Shown one piece after another: positions 33,490 to 42,438 of a stretch of 64,000 nt of DNA. Both the position numbers and the translations under genes were made by a program. Every line of letters begins with the position of its first letter. The first letter of the stretch is position 1. The notes under the pieces were generated by a model. The model worked only from the letters and a program-made list of their open reading frames with translations. It made no database searches and had not been told where the DNA came from. The DNA comes from Anoxybacter fermentans (GTDB lineage Bacteria; Bacillota; Halanaerobiia; DY22613). The stretch spans positions 2,542,001 through 2,606,000 of the forward strand of contig NZ_CP016379.1 in the NCBI RefSeq assembly GCF_003991135.1. Reading direction: 5' to 3'.

Positions 33490-34491
33490 CTAATTCTGTT
33501 TTACCTGCGCTAACCGGGTTCCTGGATAGTAATGACTTAAAATCTCAGTATAGTCACTTCCATATTTCGCCATCCCATTTGCCCCATATTGGCTCATCCC
33601 TACCCCGTGTCCTTTTCCATAGGTTACAAATTTTATTCCTTCAGCGGTAGGAATAATCTCACATTTTGTAGACGGTAAATTAAGTTTTCTCCGTAAATCT
33701 TTACCACTAAAGATAAATCCATCAATTCTGACTTGCAAAATACGTTGGGTTGGACTAACTTCCAGAATTTCCACTAACCCTTCCCCTGCACCTGCAATAG
33801 CAGTTTTTGAAAGCTCTTTTATCTGCTCAATTCCAGCGGTTAAATTAGTTCCAAGTTTTTGGTCCAGCTCCTTCCAACTAAAGATAAACTCCCCGCGATA
33901 ATCTGGAGCTTCAAGGTCATATTGGCTGGGTACACTTTTTAAATATGGAACCGGATTCCCCCAAACATAGGCAGGATCCTCAGTCTTACCTCCTGCATTG
34001 GAATGGTATAAAGCATCAATCAGTTCTCCATTATAGGTTAATACCTGTCCCCGGGTGGCCTCAACTGCCTCAGAAATTTTTTTCCAGTTAAGGAGATAAC
34101 CTATAAGACCCCACTTTTTCTGCAATTCCTTTCGACTAGCCCAGGCCTGACCAGATTGATAATCAGTACTGACTACCGCCTGAGGATGCTCCGGAACAGT
34201 ATATCCTTTCTTGAGCCGATAAAGTACATAGGTTCGTGCTACAACAGCCTGGGCCTTCAACGCTTCCATATCAAAACTGGCTGGCATCTCAGCAGCTACT
34301 ACTCCTTTAATATACTCTTCCAACTCCATATCCAGAATCTCTTTTTTCTGATGATTAAAAACTTTTATCACAGAACCACGGGGCCTTTTTATCTCAGAAC
34401 CGCCAAAAGTACAGCCCCTGACCAGCAGTGTTGGAATAATAATCACTATCACTGAGACGAGAACCAGGAGTAATGCTAAAAAATTACGCAT
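33490..34491 (-). CDS. spoIID: Stage II sporulation protein D, glycan transglycosylase
   Basis: 333 residues with an N-terminal membrane anchor (LLLVLVSVIVIIIPTLLV). SpoIID domain motifs: LEEYIKGVVAAEMPASFD (catalytic Glu region), LKAQAVVARTYVLYRLKKG, ALYHSNAGGKTEDPAYVWG and, at the end, KFVTYGKGHGVGMSQYGANG. It cleaves peptidoglycan glycan strands during engulfment, working with SpoIIP and SpoIIM, which are not in this window. AGGAGGGGGG precedes ATG 34491. It is directly downstream of murA, as in many spore formers. Confidence 0.96.
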   Translation of the reverse strand: MRNFLALLLVLVSVIVIIIPTLLVRGCTFGGSEIKRPRGSVIKVFNHQKKEILDMELEEYIKGVVAAEMPASFDMEALKAQAVVARTYVLYRLKKGYTVPEHPQAVVSTDYQSGQAWASRKELQKKWGLIGYLLNWKKISEAVEATRGQVLTYNGELIDALYHSNAGGKTEDPAYVWGNPVPYLKSVPSQYDLEAPDYRGEFIFSWKELDQKLGTNLTAGIEQIKELSKTAIAGAGEGLVEILEVSPTQRILQVRIDGFIFSGKDLRRKLNLPSTKCEIIPTAEGIKFVTYGKGHGVGMSQYGANGMAKYGSDYTEILSHYYPGTRLAQVKQN

Positions 34492-34602
34492 CCTGCCCCC
34501 CTCCTGACCAATAAATCGATCTGTTATTATCTCTATTCCTGACCTGAAAGGTTTATTCCAATTACATTATAACAGAAAAAGCATACCGTATATGGCATGC
34601 TT

Positions 34603-35853
34603 TTACTCAGAAACACGTTTAATTTTTGCACCTATCCCTCTTAATTTATCTTCTATATTCTCATAACCCCTTTGAATATGGTAAATATTACTCACTTCTG
34701 TTTCGCCCTGGGCAGCTAAACCTGCCAGAATCAGTGCTGCACCTGCCCGCAAATCTGTTGCTGTAACTTTAGCACCGGTAAGAGGTGCCGGCTTAATTAG
34801 CGCAGCCCGACCATCCAGCTTAATATCCGCTCCCATTCGCTTTAACTCATCAACATGCATAAAACGATTCTCCCAGACTGTTTCAATTACCAGACTTGGG
34901 CCGTTAACCTGAGTTAAAAGAGCCATCATCTGCGCCTGCAGGTCAGTGGGAAAACCAGGATGTGGCAGTGTTTTTATATCAACACCTTTTAACGGTCGAT
35001 TTACCGATACTCTTACTCCTTCAATCTCTTCTTCAATGTCCACACCCATCTCTTTCATTTTAGCTATCAGTGATTTTAAGTGTTCACTCAGCACATTGCG
35101 AACAAAGACGTCTCCTCTAGTAATAGCCGCTGCAATCATGTATGTACCTGCTTCAATACGGTCAGGTATAATCCTGTGTTCTACACCATGCAGCTTTTTT
35201 ACACCCTCCACTTTAATCACATCAGTACCTACACCGCGAATCCTGGCACCGGCAAAGTTTAAATAGTTAGCCAGATCAACAATCTCCGGTTCACGGGCCG
35301 CATTTTCAATAACAGTTTGACCTTCAGCCAGAGTGGCAGCAAGTAAAATGTTAATAGTTGCCCCTACACTGGGATAATCGAGATAGATCCTATTGCCCTG
35401 TAATTTTTTTGCTTTCACCTCAACAATACCATGATCTATATAAACTTCGGCTCCCAGGGCCCGAAAGCCTTTTAAGTGAAGATCAATAGGCCTATTTCCA
35501 ATCTGACAACCCCCAGGTAAAGCACATCTAACCTGTCCTAACCTGGGTAGTAAAGCTCCAAGAATATAATATGATGCCCTCAACTTGCGCACCAGTTCAT
35601 ATGGAGCCTCAAAGGCATTAATAGTATCCGGATTTACTCTCATCTCATTGTTATTAAAAGTTACTTTAGCACCGAGAGATTTCAATATCTCTTTTAAATT
35701 ATATACATCCCGCAATTGGGGAATATCTTTTAAGATACTTTCTCCTTCAACCATGAGGGTGGCACAAATAATGGGTAAAGCTGCATTTTTTGCTCCACTT
35801 ACAGGAATTTCTCCTTTTAACTGTTCACCGCCAGTAATCAATAGTTTTTCCAT
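34603..35853 (-). CDS. murA: UDP-N-acetylglucosamine 1-carboxyvinyltransferase
   Basis: First committed step of peptidoglycan synthesis: transfers enolpyruvate from PEP to UDP-GlcNAc. 416 residues, full length. Visible motifs: the N-terminal GEIPVSGAKNAALPIICATL, RKLRASYYILGALLPRLGQV, and the active-site loop ALPGGCQIGNRPIDLHLKGF with the catalytic and fosfomycin-target Cys in GGCQIG; later PGFPTDLQAQMMALLTQ and the C-terminal ATDLRAGAALILAGLAAQG. ATG 35853 follows GAGGAGG. It lies in the atp-murA-spoIID-spoIIQ-spoIIID-mbl order of Firmicutes. Confidence 0.98.
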   Translation of the reverse strand: MEKLLITGGEQLKGEIPVSGAKNAALPIICATLMVEGESILKDIPQLRDVYNLKEILKSLGAKVTFNNNEMRVNPDTINAFEAPYELVRKLRASYYILGALLPRLGQVRCALPGGCQIGNRPIDLHLKGFRALGAEVYIDHGIVEVKAKKLQGNRIYLDYPSVGATINILLAATLAEGQTVIENAAREPEIVDLANYLNFAGARIRGVGTDVIKVEGVKKLHGVEHRIIPDRIEAGTYMIAAAITRGDVFVRNVLSEHLKSLIAKMKEMGVDIEEEIEGVRVSVNRPLKGVDIKTLPHPGFPTDLQAQMMALLTQVNGPSLVIETVWENRFMHVDELKRMGADIKLDGRAALIKPAPLTGAKVTATDLRAGAALILAGLAAQGETEVSNIYHIQRGYENIEDKLRGIGAKIKRVSE

Positions 35854-36027
35854 AACCAGGCCTCCTCATTATGATCAATTATCATAAATTTCAACTATGA
35901 TTTTAATTAGAACCACATTTTTATTATATGCATACATTATATTTTTCGTCACAAATAAAATTAATCCTTTAACCAATTGTTATTTTGTTACCAGGAAAAA
36001 TCCGGTTAACCCAATAATATGAAAATT

Positions 36028-36588
36028 TTATTTCTTTCTAGAACAAACTGCACACCTTGTTCCAGTAAGACTTTCTAACCACGTTATTCGTCGATAATTT
36101 ATCAATTCCTTTGGGTACAAAGTCTCTATTTTATTCCAGCATTTTAAACAAAGCTTTTTACCAACTGCATTAATCAGATCTTCTGATAATCCCAGGGCCC
36201 GTAACCGCTCTTTTCGATCCTCAACTAAAATATGAGACTCATCAACAGCATTGGAACTGACTACTACAAGACCGATGTCTCCTTTAAATTTTGGTGAATC
36301 TACCCGTTTAAAGGCCACCTTCTTTTTTTTGGCCAACTCCAGATAATCTCTTGCCCGTTCTAAGTCTATATCCCGTCTGAGAATCAGTTTACTGGCCCTT
36401 GGATCACATAAAGCGTCCAGGATTTCAGGATATACTCCTGGTTCTTCTACCTGTTCTACAGTTAAAGCCTTTAATACCCTTTCTCGAAATTCTCCCAGAT
36501 ATCTTAAACGTTCTTCTTTTTTCAATTCCGGTGTCCCGTAAAGTCCATATTCCACAGTTTTTTCTAAATTTGATTTTCTCTCCACCAT
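36028..36588 (-). CDS. YueI-family (DUF1694) protein with C-terminal cysteine pairs
   Basis: About 186 residues. The body (TVEYGLYGTPELKKEERLRY, LGEFRERVLKALTVEQV, IDLERARDYLELAKKKKVAF and FKGDIGLVVVSSNAVD) matches DUF1694/YueI, whose function is unknown. The C-terminal 45 residues contain CLKCW and CAVC, two CxxC pairs that could bind one zinc. I do not remember these in Bacillus YueI, so this may be a lineage-specific extension. ATG 36588 is seven bases from GGGAGG; an in-frame ATG at 36603 lies in the ribosome-binding region. It precedes murA on the same strand. Confidence 0.8.
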   Translation of the reverse strand: MVERKSNLEKTVEYGLYGTPELKKEERLRYLGEFRERVLKALTVEQVEEPGVYPEILDALCDPRASKLILRRDIDLERARDYLELAKKKKVAFKRVDSPKFKGDIGLVVVSSNAVDESHILVEDRKERLRALGLSEDLINAVGKKLCLKCWNKIETLYPKELINYRRITWLESLTGTRCAVCSRKK

Positions 36589-36733
36589 TCCATTTCCTCC
36601 CATGAATTGGTATATTTATACCTATTATTACCTCAATAAGCTCAAATTATCCCCTTGTTCAAATTTTTAGAGGCATTTCCCGGGAAATACTCAATCTTCG
36701 ATAACATTCAACACAGAAATAGTCATTTTTATC

Positions 36734-36961
36734 TCCAGGCTGTTGAAAAAGGGGAGGTGCACATAACTTGCTCCTACAGAAGAACAACTAAATATAATTT
36801 CTTCTGCTATCGGACGCTCCGCCGTCCTGGCTGCGCATCCTTAAAAGCCAAGGCTTTCGCCCTCCTGGCTTTAAGCCTCGACTTATATGCTTCAGAAATT
36901 ATATTTAGTTTTTCTGGCAGTACAGGGGCAAGTCTCTAAAAAAGAAAGGTTTATTAACAAG
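36734..36961 (-). repeat. Family B repeat, copy B2, inverted
   Basis: About 228 bp, the reverse complement of B1 with about 35 extra bases near TTCTTCTGTAGGAGCAAG. It keeps the arms AACTAAATATAATTTCT and AGAAATTATATTTAGTT and both GC-rich hairpins. It sits between yueI and the TauE-type permease. Confidence 0.88.
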
Positions 36962-37055
36962 CTTGATTATTTTTATCTCCTTAATTTCTTCTAAATACGA
37001 AATATTTATGGTATGATTAATATATATCCTAATCTTCAAAAGGAGGTATTTTACA

Positions 37056-37814
37056 ATGTCCTTATTTAAGGTAATCTTAATTTTACTTGCCGGAACCGCA
37101 GCAGGATTTCTCAATACCGTGGCAGGAGGTGGATCATTAATTACCATGCCAACTTTAATTTTCCTCGGTTTACCTTCTGCCATTGCCAATGGAACTAACC
37201 GGATCGCTTTAATGATCCAAAATATTGTAGCCATCACCAATTTTCGACGCAAAGGTTTTTTCGATTTAAAACTTAGCCTAATGTTAAGCATTCCCGCCAT
37301 CCTGGGAGCAGTAATCGGTTCTAAAATTGCTGTTGATTTACCTGATGAAATCTTCAATAAAATCCTGGCTATAGTTATGATTGGGGTACTGGCACTGATT
37401 CTCTTAAAACCCCAGAAAAAGCTGACATCAAATATGGAAAACTTAAGCACCAAACGTCAGATTGCTGCCATGATTGCCTTTTTCTTTGTAGGAATCTACG
37501 GAGGATTTATTCAGGCGGGTGTAGGGTTTATCATCATTGCTACATTATCGGTCATTACCGGATTATCTCTGGTCAAGATTAATAGTTTAAAAGTATTTAT
37601 TGTCGCTTTGTATATGGTATCTTCCCTGGCAGTCTTTATCATTAACGGAAAAGTGAATTGGATTCTGGGTTTAACCCTGGCCGTTGGGAATGGGTTAGGA
37701 GCCTGGCTTGGAAGTAACTTTGCTGTGGCAAAAGGTGATAAGTGGATTCGTATTATACTTGTTATCGCTGTTTTAGGAATGGCTGCTAAATTACTAGGGG
37801 TATTCAATTTTTAA
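37056..37814 (+). CDS. TauE/SafE (TSUP) family permease
   Basis: 252 residues and very hydrophobic, with about eight membrane helices. The signature GTAAGFLNTVAGGGSLITMP is the TSUP N-terminal repeat, followed by PSAIANGTNRIAL, and the second repeat is IYGGFIQAGVGFIIIATLSV. Members export or import small sulfur-containing or organic anions (sulfite, sulfoacetate); the substrate here cannot be predicted. AAAAGGAGG precedes ATG 37056. It is one of few plus-strand genes of the window and lies between repeats B2 and A9, at the start of the accessory island. Confidence 0.92.
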   Translation: MSLFKVILILLAGTAAGFLNTVAGGGSLITMPTLIFLGLPSAIANGTNRIALMIQNIVAITNFRRKGFFDLKLSLMLSIPAILGAVIGSKIAVDLPDEIFNKILAIVMIGVLALILLKPQKKLTSNMENLSTKRQIAAMIAFFFVGIYGGFIQAGVGFIIIATLSVITGLSLVKINSLKVFIVALYMVSSLAVFIINGKVNWILGLTLAVGNGLGAWLGSNFAVAKGDKWIRIILVIAVLGMAAKLLGVFNF

Positions 37815-37825
37815 CATAATACTGT

Positions 37826-37983
37826 AATTAAACTGTAAAAAGATAATTTTGAGTTGTTAGTGAGATTGAAGGGAATGGCCTCATCACAGGATGTGATGAG
37901 GCCTTATTTCTCCCTCAATTTCACTAAAAGGGTTTAACGAAAAATTTCAATAGCGCTCAAAATTAGCTTTGTGCAGTTTAATC
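37826..37983. repeat. Family A repeat, internally deleted copy A9
   Basis: 158 bp: ends AATTAAACTGTAAAAAGATA and TTAGCTTTGTGCAGTTTAAT enclose hairpin 1 only (CCTCATCACAGGATGTGATG), with hairpin 2 missing. It starts 12 bases after the permease stop. Both arms carry the TTTTGAG form, so orientation is unclear. Confidence 0.8.
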
Positions 37984-38007
37984 AGTTGTTTATTTTAAAA
38001 ACAAAAT

Positions 38008-38025
38008 GCTGCCCCGTAGGGCAGC
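38008..38025 (-). terminator. Terminator of decayed lipoprotein gene
   Basis: GCTGCCC pairs with GGGCAGC. On the minus strand ATTTTGTTTTT follows, about 40 bases beyond the lipoprotein pseudogene stop. Confidence 0.75.
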
Positions 38026-38062
38026 CTCTTTTGGCAATTACTTCCTCTCTTCTTATTTTTTA

Positions 38063-39014
38063 TCATTTACCACTACTATAAGTAAATTCTCTACCACTTG
38101 ATTCCATATTGGCATAGGGATGACCGGCCAGGTCCATTAAAAGTGCCCCAATGTACCACTTATACCGAGTTCCATCTTGCAGACTATATTCAGGGTCGAA
38201 TTGGAGAGTATAATTACTATCCACTAAATCATAGTAACTATCTATTCCATCTACCCATTCCCAGCTATTATAAGTTTCATCATAATAAAATAATCTAAAA
38301 TTATACATAACTAATCCATCCATCTCTTCCCAGGTAAAAGTAGGATTAGCATCACTGATTATAGCACCTTCCCCAGGACTGATTAACTCAGGCCTATGGA
38401 AGATAACTGTCCTGGTAAACTGCTGTTTCTGAACCCCATTTTTATCCTTAACTGTAACCCTGACCTCATATTCAGTATCAAGATTAAAGATCTCAGTTAC
38501 ATCGCCTCCAGTATCAGTTATATCAATATATTCACCATTATCCAGATATTCTATGGTAAAGGTATCTTCATCTTCACAGATAAATAAAGGTACTAACCAT
38601 AATTCATAGGAATCATCATATATGTTGTAATCCATATCCAACCAAAATCCACCTAGTTCAGCATTTAATTTTAAACCAGTAATTCCATCAGCAGTAACAT
38701 TGATTTCATATTCCTTTGAATATAGTCAATTGTCTTCAACCTTCAAGGTATGTTTACCTACAGGTACATTATGAAAGGCAAAACATCCAGTTAAATCAGT
38801 TACATCATATTTTTCTCCATCGAGATAAACCACCGTGCTGGTTATCGCATTATTATTTACATTCAACGGAATATAATAACCAGAGTCTGCATCAGGATAA
38901 ATTACCTGACCATAGATATCAGCCACCCCGACGCTGTCATTCTGATTAGTACAACCTGCAAAAAAAAAGCACTACTCCCACCAGAACTACCATCAATAAA
39001 TATTTTTTTTCCAA
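38063..39014 (-). pseudogene. Decayed lipoprotein gene with frameshift and nonsense codon
   Basis: AGGAGG precedes TTG 39014, which encodes a signal peptide (YLLMVVLVGVVLFF). A run of nine T (38959-38967) then shifts the frame; with eight T the sequence would continue AGC as a lipobox, AGCTNQNDSVGVADIYG. The next segment has a carboxypeptidase-regulatory-like fold (SGYYIPLNVNNNAITSTVVY, FAFHNVPVGKHTLKVEDN). It is stopped by an in-frame TGA near 38728, after which LYSKEYEINVTADGITGLKL continues in frame into a fibronectin-type-III-like domain (ISDANPTFTWEEMDGLVMYN). The intact protein would be about 316 residues. Two lesions make sequencing error alone unlikely. Confidence 0.78.
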
Positions 39015-39531
39015 ATAAAAAACCTCCTTTAATAAATTTTATGTATTATTAAATATTTTAACGATTAAACTGCAAAAAGCTAATTTTTCGCTTCATGAAG
39101 AAATTTTTCGATGAATTAAAAACATGCCCTTTTTAATAATTTTATTACCTTTTAATTCAGAAAAAAGTAACCATACTATTATTATTATTTTCAACTTCAA
39201 GCTTTGTACTATTTTTGTTTATTATTGAAATCTATATCAAATATAAGACCACCTTACTCTAATTAAAAAATGGTTCTTTATTATAAAAAAGATATATTTT
39301 ATAAATCACTCGACCTAAGAAATTTTTCTTAAATCATATTTTATCTATATTTAATTCAATTTCGTAGAAGTAACATTATATTCCATAGTATATAATAACA
39401 TAACTTAATCTCTTTTTCAATCCTAATTAGAAAAAATATTCAGAATATAATTTGATCCGAATCCGTAATTTTTAAAATTAGAAAAGGGAGAAATCAAGCG
39501 AAAATAGAAGTATTATTTAAGAAAAATATAT
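39015..39531. other. AT-rich gap with one solo family A end
   Basis: Between the decayed lipoprotein gene and repeat A11 I see no gene, terminator or RNA. Apart from A10 it is very AT-rich, low-complexity DNA. Confidence 0.5.
39063..39114 (-). repeat. Family A solo end, copy A10
   Basis: One arm only: GATTAAACTGCAAAAAGCTA, then TTTTTCGCTTCATGAAGAAA and TTTTTCGATGAATTAA. It lies upstream of the decayed lipoprotein gene. Confidence 0.8.
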
Positions 39532-39738
39532 GATTACACTACAAAGAGCTAATTTTGAGCGACATAGAAATTTTTCGTCAAACCATCTTAGTAAGATTGA
39601 AGAAGAAATAAAGCCTCATCACAAGATGTGATGAGCAAATTAAAGATCAGGAAGATCCATTGATTATTGTGTCTGATTTCGTCAGATGATTCAAAAAATT
39701 TCTTTTTAAATGAAAAATTAGCTTTTTATGATAAAATC
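39532..39738 (+). repeat. Family A repeat, diverged copy A11
   Basis: About 207 bp. Left arm GATTACACTACAAAGAGCTA with TTTTGAGCGACATAG, core CATCACAAGATGTGATGAGC, right arm shortened to TTAGCTTTTTATGATAAAAT. The final ATC overlaps the TGA stop of the MFS gene (39737-39739). A weak direct repeat, ATATAT/ATACAT, flanks it. Confidence 0.8.
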
Positions 39739-40705
39739 ATACATATATTTTTTCCTTTCTTTTATTTATTTTATCTTGAATTATTTTTATATTAAAATAT
39801 AACATTATACATAAACTACATAAAAAGCCATACTCTATTTTTAAAGAAAATCTCTTAAGAATGCTGTTATTTATAAACATAGAAATTGGAACTATAATAC
39901 CTACCAATATTGTATGAATACTTCTCAAATAACCTAGAAAATCATTACTTATTTCTATTTGATAATACAATTGTACTAATCCATTTAATACATTAAAAAT
40001 TAAACCGTATAACAAAATCGAACTTGCAAAAATCCAAATATTATCAATAATCATATATGGTAAAAATATTATATTAGATAAAATTATGAATTTTTTTAAA
40101 GATTTAATTTTATCTTCTTTTAAATAACTAATCAATCCTGAACCAATTACTGCACCTATGGCAAAAAGTGTCTTGAATACCCCTATATAATAAACACCAT
40201 TTACTATCTGTTTTTCATCTATATATTGCATTATAACTAGATTTAATGTAACCGAAACAAACGTCAAAACCATAGCTGAAACATAAATAATACTCATATC
40301 AGGAAACATTTGTAAAGCCTTTCTTATATTTTTCGTTTCCAAATCTATATACTTTTTCTGGGTAATCAAACTATGATTATATTCAACTCTTATAGTTAGC
40401 AACGCTGAAATAAAGAATGATACAGCATTTATGAAAATAAATATATATGGATTGATTTTTTGAAGTATTAAAGCAGCCAAGGAAGGTAATGTCACATTTA
40501 AAAAGTTTTCTGTAACTAAAAGTAAAGAAATATACTTATTTTTTTCTGTCTTACTTAAAATACCTTTTAAAACTTTTTCCCTTACAATTTTATACACAGA
40601 AAATATAAAACTAAAAATAACTTCAAATATTATTAGGTACAAAACTTCAAACTTATATAATAATAAAAATAATAATATTAACATAAATATGCCATAAAAA
40701 ATATC
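39737..40705 (-). pseudogene. MFS transporter gene, 3' part (split by IS)
   Basis: Encodes about 320 residues with roughly nine membrane helices: FEVLYLIIFEVIFSFIFSVY, YIGVFKTLFAIGAVIGSGLI and SSILLYGLIFNVLNGLVQLY. It is the C-terminal four-fifths of a major-facilitator exporter. It reads without a stop up to 40705, where the ISL3-type element begins. Joined to the 5' part (42101-42342) with one copy of the 8-bp duplication, it restores one 400-codon frame, within the usual MFS length. The ATG at 40684 has no ribosome-binding site, so translation of this part alone is unlikely. Confidence 0.88.
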
Positions 40706-40751
40706 GGGTCTATAATTAATGTTGTGAAGAAAAAATTATAAAAAATAAAAA

Positions 40752-40820
40752 GGCATTTGCTGGCTCCGTTGAATTAATTAGTTGCGAACTAAAAACCAAA
40801 GAAAGGAGTCCAGCAAATGC
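40752..40820 (+). promoter_or_regulatory. Hairpin sequestering transposase start
   Basis: GGCATTTGCTGG (40752-40763) pairs with CCAGCAAATGC (40810-40820), burying ATG 40817 and the end of the AAAGGAG site. A transcript started outside the element would fold and be poorly translated, a known protective device in insertion sequences. Read on the minus strand, T-rich sequence follows the stem. Confidence 0.6.
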
Positions 40821-42019
40821 AATATAATAATATCATAAAATTTCTTGATTTGCCAGACATTATTGCAACTGAAATTATTTCAACGGAGGACAGATATATT
40901 TTTATCGCTGAAGCAAAGAAAAATCACATTGTGTGTCCTCAGTGTGGTAATATCACTAATAAAATCCATGATACAAAATGGCAAAATATTAGAGACATCC
41001 CCATAAGAGGTAAACTAGTAATCATTAGACTTCTAAAGAAAAGATATCGTTGTCCTTATTGTCATAAGAGGGGTATCCCTGAAAAATATGAAAGTATTGA
41101 TAAATATGCCCGTAAAACCAAACGCTTTGATAAATATCTTGCTAAAGAAACTGTCAGCAAGGATTATTCTAAAGTTGCTAGAGAAAACGGGTTAAGTTAT
41201 ACAGCTGTTAATAATGCAGTTAAAAAAGTAGTTGACCCTCTCATTAAACAACAAGTTTCAAAACTTAGTCAATTAAAAGCCATCAGTATCGATGAATTTG
41301 CAGTTTTAAAACGCCATAAATATGGAGTTAGCATTACAGATCCAATTAATCGGGAGTTAATTGACATTTTACCTACTCGCAAAAAGGATGATTTAATTGA
41401 CTACTTTAATTGTTGGGAAGATGAACAAAGACGACAGATTCAATCGATCTCTATGGATATGTGGCGGCCGTTCAAAGCAGTAGCAGATGCAGCATTTACT
41501 CATGCAAAAATTGTTATAGATAAATTTCATCTTGTAACTTTAATGAACAGAGCCCTTGATGAAGTTAGAAAACAAGTTCAACAAACAGTAAATAATCATC
41601 AGAGAAGAAAGTTTTTTCAAAGTCGTTTATTACTCCAAAAACGAGCTGAAGAATTGACAGATGAAGAACATGAAAAGCTCATCAAATTATTTGAACTCAG
41701 TCCAGCTCTAGAAAAGGCCTGGGAATTAAAAGAGGAATTCAGAGACTTATTGCAGCTAGATGATGTGAAAGAAGCCACCAGAGCTCTAAAAAGGTGGTAT
41801 AAAGAAGTAATAAAAAGCAAGCTGATGCCTTTTTACCAGGTAAAAAAGATAATACAAAGATGGGAAGAAAAAATACTAAATTATTTTAAGACTAAGATAA
41901 CCAATGGCTTTGCTGAGGGTATCAATAACAAGATTAAATTGATCAAAAGGATTGGATATGGTGTTCCAAATGTTATGAATCTAAGGAGAAGAGTATTTAA
42001 TGCAATGTTAAGTTATTAA
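40817..42019 (+). CDS. ISL3-family transposase
   Basis: 400 residues. The N-terminal zinc-binding region has CPQCGN and CPYCHKRG, followed by a helix-turn-helix (YSKVARENGLSYTAVNNAVK). The DDE catalytic domain shows Asp in LKAISIDEFAVLKRHKYGV, Asp in HAKIVIDKFHLVTLMNRAL and Glu in ITNGFAEGINNKIKLIKRIG. The frame is intact and full length, so the enzyme is probably active. AAAGGAG is eight bases before ATG 40817 but lies in a hairpin. No passenger gene is present. Confidence 0.97.
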   Translation: MQYNNIIKFLDLPDIIATEIISTEDRYIFIAEAKKNHIVCPQCGNITNKIHDTKWQNIRDIPIRGKLVIIRLLKKRYRCPYCHKRGIPEKYESIDKYARKTKRFDKYLAKETVSKDYSKVARENGLSYTAVNNAVKKVVDPLIKQQVSKLSQLKAISIDEFAVLKRHKYGVSITDPINRELIDILPTRKKDDLIDYFNCWEDEQRRQIQSISMDMWRPFKAVADAAFTHAKIVIDKFHLVTLMNRALDEVRKQVQQTVNNHQRRKFFQSRLLLQKRAEELTDEEHEKLIKLFELSPALEKAWELKEEFRDLLQLDDVKEATRALKRWYKEVIKSKLMPFYQVKKIIQRWEEKILNYFKTKITNGFAEGINNKIKLIKRIGYGVPNVMNLRRRVFNAMLSY

Positions 42020-42100
42020 ATTTAAATGTTTATTTCAAAATCAATTTACCAATCAATTCAACGGAGCCAACTTATCTTTCACAACATTTGACGGAGAGCC

Positions 42101-42342
42101 AAAATATCTAAATAAATCATTGCTTTTTTTTCATTTATTTTATCTACTTTCTTTGATATTAAAATTGATGTTAAAACTCTAACTACAGCATTTATTGCCA
42201 CTAATATACCCATAATGCTGGTAGCATTCTTTTGACCTAAAAGCAATGACATAATTACTAATGAATGAAAAATATCTCCTGTTATACTTATATTTCTAGA
42301 ATAATAATAATATTTGAAATTTTTATTTAAACTTAAAAACAA
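42101..42342 (-). pseudogene. MFS transporter gene, 5' part (split by IS)
   Basis: TTG 42342 follows GAGGAGG by about eight bases and encodes the first 80 residues: a basic N-terminus, helix 1 (DIFHSLVIMSLLLG), helix 2 (SIMGILVAINAVVRVLTSIL) and the MFS loop-2 motif ISKKVDKINEKKAMIYLDI. The element interrupts immediately after; reading into the element adds a few foreign residues to a stop. Substrate unknown. The gene would need precise excision to work. Confidence 0.85.
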
Positions 42343-42438
42343 CTTACCCCCTCCTCAAATATCAAATATTCCGTCAAATTTTTTCCTTTTTTCAAAGGAC
42401 AAAAGCTTGATTTTTCCTTGTAGGCTCGAGATTTTCCT

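Larger units (their letters stand above)
40706..42100 (+). mobile_element. ISL3-family insertion sequence, 1395 bp
   Basis: Left end GGGTCTATAATTAATGTTGT and right end (reversed) GGCTCTCCGTCAAATGTTGT are imperfect inverted repeats. Perfect 8-bp target duplications AAAATATC lie at 40698-40705 and 42101-42108, the size expected for ISL3. A subterminal inverted repeat GGCTCCGTTGAATT occurs at 40762-40775 and, reversed, 42055-42068. It holds one intact transposase gene. Clean duplications and an intact gene indicate a fairly recent insertion. Confidence 0.94.

Noticed and set aside
36905-37453. 182-codon minus-strand frame antisense to the TauE-type permease
   Set aside because: The plus-strand frame has a strong ribosome-binding site and clear TSUP motifs; the antisense frame has none and starts within repeat B2.
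40762-42068. Taking GGCTCCGTTGAATT as the true ends of the ISL3 element
   Set aside because: No target duplication flanks these inner repeats, whereas the outer ends at 40706 and 42100 are flanked by perfect 8-bp duplications that restore the MFS frame.
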